A program made the position numbers and the translations under genes. Positions 61,693 to 64,000 of a stretch of DNA of 64,000 nt are shown here, piece after piece (position 1 is the first letter of the stretch; the number at the start of each line of letters is the position of its first letter). Below the pieces are notes generated by a model. The model was not told the origin of the DNA. It searched no databases and saw only the letters and a list, made by a program, of their open reading frames with translations. The stretch is from CAZWSC01 sp964636385 (GTDB taxonomy: Bacteria; Eisenbacteria; RBG-16-71-46; CAIMUX01), in the NCBI GenBank assembly GCA_964636385.1, contig CAZWSC010000078.1, forward strand, positions 1-64,000, given 5' to 3'.

Positions 61693-62769
61693 CTATCTGT
61701 AGATCGTCTTCAGCCTGCTCCATGATGTTTCGACCTGGCTGAACTCGCAGGGCGACGGTATGCAGGAGACTCCCTCTCCCATGAAGACTCCCCCGGCGTC
61801 CAGGCACTCGCCCCACTTCAGCAGTCGGCAATCCAGACCGAGGCAGCAGGCTCCTTCTCCGGGGACGCACGGATTCGGCCAGCAGACAGTGTTGTCCCCA
61901 TGGTAGACGTAACCGAATGCCTCGCAAGTGGCCCTGGTCTGGATGATGCATCGTCCCTGGGGTGTACAGCAGGCACCGGTGATGGTGTGCCCCCCGCAGG
62001 GATTGTAACCGTCGCGGCCGAAGCCGAGTTTGCCAAGACCTTCGACACGATCGACGACCACCGGGATGGAGTCATCACCAAAAACCGGCCAGCCCTGGCT
62101 TGGATGCTCTGCTATCTCCACGGTATTGCCGGAGTACACATAGCTGGCGAACCACAAAACCTCGTTGATCTGCGAAGTGAGAGGATCGTCGACCCATACG
62201 ATGCCTACGCCGGTGCCGTCTCGCGGCCAGCCGTTGCTCTCGAGGACGAACGGAGCATTCGTTCCCCATGCAAAGGGTTCGACAAGTGGGCTGGAGTACC
62301 TCATTCCGAAGGTCACTGCCATAACCGTGGGCCAGGAGAATCCGTCGAACACGGCAAGCACGTAGTAGACGATTTCGTCCACCTCCCCTGGCGTACCATC
62401 GATGCGGGTTATGGCGTGTTCACAGTCGTAGAGCTCGGCATAACTGCTGTAATCGATTCCGCTGGTGTAGATGAGAGACGGGTTGGCGTGAAGGATGAGC
62501 ATTCCGCCTTCGTTGACCCCGCCGGAGGCATGAGGACTCCACGCGCAAAGAGCGATGAGCAGTGAAATGGATAGATCCCGAATCCGTTTGAACCGACAGC
62601 AGTCGGATGGCCTTCGTTCGGATGGGGTGGTTGTAACGGTTTCCGGCGGGCAGGGCTGCGGTTGGGGGGTACCTGCCCGGTGTCGGGCAGAGAGGCACGG
62701 GCCCGCCGGGTGTCGATACGGTATGACAGAACTGCCGCCCAAGGATGTGGAGTGGTGTTGACTGCGCAA
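61693..62769 (-). CDS. Secreted protein with two Cys-rich repeats
   Basis: Up to 358 residues from TTG 62769; the real start is unclear. A signal-like segment (KRIRDLSISLLIALCAW) lies about 60 residues into this frame, and no ATG, GTG or TTG is in a sensible place just before it. The middle part is beta-rich and aromatic. Two tandem modules follow, each with six Cys in the order GACC-x4-C-x7-C-x13-C-x4-C (61867-61977 and 61747-61854). Modules of this kind appear in secreted proteins of Planctomycetes and Eisenbacteria. Adhesion or extracellular binding is inferred. Confidence 0.6.
   Translation of the reverse strand: MRSQHHSTSLGGSSVIPYRHPAGPCLSARHRAGTPQPQPCPPETVTTTPSERRPSDCCRFKRIRDLSISLLIALCAWSPHASGGVNEGGMLILHANPSLIYTSGIDYSSYAELYDCEHAITRIDGTPGEVDEIVYYVLAVFDGFSWPTVMAVTFGMRYSSPLVEPFAWGTNAPFVLESNGWPRDGTGVGIVWVDDPLTSQINEVLWFASYVYSGNTVEIAEHPSQGWPVFGDDSIPVVVDRVEGLGKLGFGRDGYNPCGGHTITGACCTPQGRCIIQTRATCEAFGYVYHGDNTVCWPNPCVPGEGACCLGLDCRLLKWGECLDAGGVFMGEGVSCIPSPCEFSQVETSWSRLKTIYR
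61747..61977 (-). repeat. Two tandem 36-37 residue Cys-rich modules
   Basis: 61867-61977 encodes GACCTPQGRC through WPNPC and 61747-61854 encodes GACCLGLDC through IPSPC. The spacing of the cysteines is conserved, while most other residues differ, so the duplication is old. They are separated by four residues. Confidence 0.7.
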
Positions 62770-62873
62770 GGTCTCTCCGATCAGGAAGCGCCCCGGCGAT
62801 TCCCCGGGCCAAGCATATCATCCCGTCCGTGACGGAGTACACCCGCGGGGGCCGGCGGTTCAGGGGAGATTCA

Positions 62874-63854
62874 CTACAGCAGTCCGAGAACCTTCCTGAC
62901 CTCCGCCATGGTCTCCCGGGCGATGGCCCGGGCACGCCTTCCGCCCTCCTCCAGAATCTCCTCGACCATGCCGGGGGAGCTTTCGAGGTCGGCGGCCTTC
63001 GCCTGGATCGGCTCAAGGGTGGCCATCAGGTTCCTGTGCAGCATCTTCTTGCAGTCCACACACCCGATCCCCGCGATGCGGCACTCCCTGTCAACCGTGG
63101 CGATCGTCTCCTCGTCGGAGAAGTTCCGGTGCAGGGTGAAGATATTGCAGATGCCGGGGTCTCCTGGATCGGTCCGGCGCTTCCGGTTCTCATCTGTCAT
63201 CGCCGGGGCCAGCTTCTTCCAGACAGAGTCGGAGCCCTCCAGAACCCCGATGTAGTTGTTGAGGGACTTGCTCATCTTGCTTCTGCCGTCCATTCCCATG
63301 ATCCGCCCCCCCTCCCTCGGGACAAGCTGTGCGGGCTCGGGGAACACCCCGGCGAAGCGGGCGTTGAACTTCCGGGCAATCTCCCTGGTCAGTTCAATGT
63401 GCTGAACCTGATCCTCACCGACAGGGACCGCCACGGCCTTGTACAGGAGAATGTCGGCTGCCTGAAGCACCGGATAGGTGAAGAGGCCGGCGTTGATATT
63501 GTCCTCGTGCTGGCGGCTCTTCTCCTTGAACTGTGTCATCCTGGAAAGGTCGCCCATGGGGGTGACGGTGTTGAGGATCCAGGCAAGCTCTGTGTGCTCC
63601 GGTACGTGTGACTGAACGAACAGGGTGCATAGCGCGGGGTCCAGGCCGCAGGCAATGTTCACCCTTGCAGCATCCAGGATCCTCTGCTTCATGGACTGAA
63701 CATCGTACTGGATTGTAACGGCATGGTAGTCGACGACGCAGAATATGCACTCATACCGATCGAGGAGTTTAACCCAGTTGCGGATTGCCCCGCAGTAGTT
63801 CCCTATGTGAATGTCGCCACTGGGCTGAATGCCGCTGAAGAGAAAGGGCTTCAC
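62874..63854 (-). CDS. trpS: Tryptophan--tRNA ligase
   Basis: 326 residues, normal length for the bacterial TrpS. It charges tRNA-Trp with tryptophan. The class I HIGH motif is HIGN (GIQPSGDIHIGNYCGA near residues 9-24) and the second motif is KMSKS (GRSKMSKSLNNYIG). GEDQVQHIELTREIA is the family's ATP/Trp site. A short insertion CRIAGIGCVDCKK near residue 255 carries three cysteines and is characteristic of one TrpS branch. It is the last complete gene of the window. Confidence 0.97.
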   Translation of the reverse strand: MKPFLFSGIQPSGDIHIGNYCGAIRNWVKLLDRYECIFCVVDYHAVTIQYDVQSMKQRILDAARVNIACGLDPALCTLFVQSHVPEHTELAWILNTVTPMGDLSRMTQFKEKSRQHEDNINAGLFTYPVLQAADILLYKAVAVPVGEDQVQHIELTREIARKFNARFAGVFPEPAQLVPREGGRIMGMDGRSKMSKSLNNYIGVLEGSDSVWKKLAPAMTDENRKRRTDPGDPGICNIFTLHRNFSDEETIATVDRECRIAGIGCVDCKKMLHRNLMATLEPIQAKAADLESSPGMVEEILEEGGRRARAIARETMAEVRKVLGLL

Positions 63855-63916
63855 CTGAACCTCCCGATGCGCCCCCGGCAGCCGTGCATGGCAGGACCGG
63901 TGAGCCGGGGCAGAAA

Positions 63917-63946
63917 GACGGGGAACGGAAAAGCCCGCCCCCCGTC
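63917..63946 (-). terminator. Possible hairpin upstream of trpS
   Basis: GACGGGG (63917-63923) pairs with CCCCGTC (63940-63946) over a 16-base loop. It is 20 nt after the stop of the partial upstream gene on the minus strand, so it may end that transcript. There is no T-run. Confidence 0.3.
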
Positions 63947-63966
63947 ACATGTGTCATTCGATTTGG

Positions 63967-64000
63967 CTAGCGGACGGCAAGTTCGACGAGCTTCGCGATC
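63967..64000 (-). CDS. 3' end of an unidentified gene (partial)
   Basis: The minus strand reads IAKLVELAVR followed by TAG at 63967-63969. Ten codons are visible; the frame runs off the window end. It is upstream of and co-directional with trpS. The product cannot be named. Confidence 0.3.
   Translation of the reverse strand, partial: IAKLVELAVR

Noticed and set aside
63855..63966. A T-box or trp leader before trpS
   Set aside because: No specifier or antiterminator pattern is seen, and no T-run follows the weak hairpin.

Overview
The window is high-GC DNA that is almost fully coding, with many short overlaps between consecutive genes. The encoded cell is Gram-negative: there is a BBP2-like outer-membrane porin, and two exported proteins (29553-31886 and 56753-58798) end in FlgD/T9SS-like beta-sandwich domains. 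Those C-terminal domains, a Cys-rich secreted protein (61693-62769), an ADP-forming acyl-CoA synthetase and a complete saccharopine lysine-degradation pair point to an uncultured lineage in or near the FCB group, of the Eisenbacteria/Krumholzibacteriota kind. That placement is inference from gene content; no rRNA gene is present. I found no intact mobile element, CRISPR array, tRNA or rRNA.

Layout. 1-5262: a decayed HTH (transposase-like) remnant, a porin, and a minus-strand run of an esterase-PDZ protein, a CoA-binding protein and a TGS GTPase. 5547-15208: one seven-gene operon (gnd-zwf-opcA-pgl-glk-tkt-pgi) covering the oxidative pentose phosphate route plus glucose entry and recycling. 15370-21806: a four-gene redox operon (NuoE-like with an added Cys-rich tail; a NuoF-GltD fusion; a NuoG N-terminal-like ferredoxin; an FMN glutamate-synthase-like subunit with a non-standard Cys motif). 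This is the strongest candidate for an undescribed complex and may join NADH, NADPH and Fe-S/flavin chemistry. 21919-24390: a PAS-EAL protein with a degenerate EAL site and a CpeT/CpcT-family exported protein. 24706-29481: a DnaQ-type exonuclease, an ECF sigma/anti-sigma/DUF4097 operon, QueF, and a VanZ-like membrane protein. 29553-34731: a large secreted protein and an orphan N6-adenine DNA methyltransferase with an operator-like palindrome upstream.

34801-38779 (minus): a class IV aminotransferase and a small polysaccharide cluster (two GT4 glycosyltransferases and a WbpD-like acetyltransferase). 39135-46772: a fused ADP-forming acetyl-CoA synthetase in beta-alpha order, a membrane spermidine-synthase-like protein, two convergent radical SAM genes that both carry Tat signals, and an HD protein. 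47480-50196: split LKR and SDH genes for lysine degradation, behind a good promoter that overlaps a perfect palindrome. 50335-56666: an RlmL-type methyltransferase, a membrane protein, a TatD-linked radical SAM protein, a second, divergent transketolase-like protein and a YigZ protein. 56753-64000: an M1 metallopeptidase whose coding sequence holds a perfect 28-bp palindrome, a two-subunit class I fumarase whose alpha subunit carries a histone-H1-like basic tail, a membrane protein, the Cys-rich secreted protein and trpS.

How the parts fit: glucose is phosphorylated and oxidised to make NADPH. Tkt and Pgi return carbon to glucose-6-phosphate, although no transaldolase, rpe or rpi gene is in the window. 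The adjacent redox operon could exchange NADPH, NADH and low-potential electrons. Acyl-CoA from the lysine route can be turned into ATP by the ADP-forming synthetase. Several genes with no Shine-Dalgarno sequence have a -10-like hexamer exactly 6 nt before the ATG, which suggests some leaderless transcripts.
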